A stretch of DNA of 5,257 nt from Candidatus Acidiferrales bacterium (GTDB lineage Bacteria > Acidobacteriota > Terriglobia > Acidiferrales > UBA7541), in the NCBI GenBank assembly GCA_955651735.1, contig CATPAM010000339.1, positions 1 through 5,257 of the forward strand, given 5' to 3'. The translations under genes were made by a program, and so were the position numbers. Below are positions 4,882 through 5,257 of the stretch, one piece after another. Under the pieces are notes generated by a model. The model was not told the origin of the DNA and searched no databases. It saw only the letters and a list, made by a program, of their open reading frames with translations. Numbering within the stretch: the first letter of the stretch is position 1; each line of letters opens with the position of its first letter.

Positions 4882-5157
4882 CTACTTCCCCCGCAAGATC
4901 ACTTCCCCCTGACCCACCATCTGGTCGTTTAGCCAAACCCGGTACTTGTACGTGCCGTCTTTTGTCCCCACCCGCGCCGGACCGCTCAGCAGCCGCATCC
5001 CCGCCGGTGCCTGAAACACATTCGACGAAAACGGGCAGCGGTTCGCGTCAAACTCCACCCTCAAGTTCCCCGCATCCGAAATCCACGAAACCTGGTCCCC
5101 CGCATCCAGCACCACCGCCTGCGGGATCAACCCCACCAACACCGGCCGTTCAGCCAT
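4882..5157 (-). CDS. Small cupredoxin-like protein lacking copper ligands
   Basis: These 91 residues resemble the core of a cupredoxin fold but cannot bind copper in the usual way. GDQVSWISDAGNLRVEFD (20-37) matches the region that in plastocyanins reads roughly GDTVTWVN...PHNV, but the histidine is absent. GTYKYRVWLNDQMVGQGEVI (68-87) matches the loop that normally carries Cys, His and Met (YxCxxH...GMxGxVxV). Here only M80 remains, with V74 and N77 near the positions of Cys and His. The protein contains no histidine at all and one cysteine, C41, in RCPF. No signal peptide is visible, so it is probably cytoplasmic. ATG 5157 is firmly bounded by an in-frame TGA nine bases upstream, and GAGGGG lies two bases before it, which is close. 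The function is unknown; a structural or protein-binding domain is a guess. Confidence 0.75.
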   Translation of the reverse strand: MAERPVLVGLIPQAVVLDAGDQVSWISDAGNLRVEFDANRCPFSSNVFQAPAGMRLLSGPARVGTKDGTYKYRVWLNDQMVGQGEVILRGK

Positions 5158-5257
5158 TTCCCCTCACATTTCCCATAGCCCTGTAGCTCAGGCCCGCTTT
5201 TTGGACAGAGGCTTTTGACTTTTCCGAAGCTGTCATCCTGAAGCTACCCCATAAGGG
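5158..5257. other. Non-coding edge, nothing firm
   Basis: The last 100 bases hold the leader of the cupredoxin-like gene. GAAGCT occurs twice (5226-5231 and 5240-5245). TGTCATCCTGAAGC (5231-5244) resembles the start of the TCATCCTGAGC-type intergenic repeats. I see no convincing promoter on the minus strand and no RNA gene. Confidence 0.4.

Noticed and set aside
5181..5245. GTAGCTCAGG at 5181-5190 resembling the D-arm box of a tRNA
   Set aside because: No GGTTCGAATCC-like T-arm, no anticodon stem of the right length and no acceptor pairing follow it, so this is a chance match.

Overview
The window reads as ordinary chromosomal DNA from a GC-rich, probably Gram-negative bacterium. My best guess is Acidobacteriota. 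That rests on a stand-alone MacB-type permease that abuts a second one, a membrane-anchored PpiD-like chaperone of about 640 residues, a clean sigma70-type promoter, and scattered CCTGAG...TCGAAGGG intergenic repeats. It is an inference, because no rRNA or other taxonomic marker is present.

Layout, left to right. Bases 1-43 (minus) hold the first codons of a gene that overlaps the stop of its neighbour and starts like a second ABC permease. Bases 43-1305 (minus) encode a complete MacB/FtsX-type ABC transporter permease. Bases 1306-1542 are a divergent promoter region with a 12-bp bulged dyad, an 11-bp direct repeat and a strong promoter (TTGAGC, 17-bp spacer, TATAAT). Bases 1543-3468 (plus) encode a membrane-anchored SurA/PpiD-type peptidyl-prolyl isomerase. 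Bases 3469-3680 are AT-richer DNA with two consecutive hairpins, the second followed by a T run. Bases 3681-4106 (plus) encode a small unrecognised protein. It converges on a DHFR/RibD-C-family reductase at 4124-4648 (minus), and both stop codons lie in one inverted repeat. Bases 4649-4881 are non-coding and filled with degenerate copies of a short palindromic repeat. Bases 4882-5157 (minus) encode a 91-residue cupredoxin-like protein without copper ligands. Bases 5158-5257 show no gene.

Functionally, the permease pair and the PpiD-like chaperone both belong to the cell envelope: transport across or extraction from the inner membrane, and folding of exported proteins. They are transcribed divergently from a shared control region. 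The other three genes have no evident link to them or to each other. I see no CRISPR array, phage gene, transposase, toxin-antitoxin pair or recognisable defence system. The observations most worth following up are the ligand-less cupredoxin-like protein, the structured divergent control region, the loss of strand compositional bias over the reductase gene, and the repeat cluster beside it.
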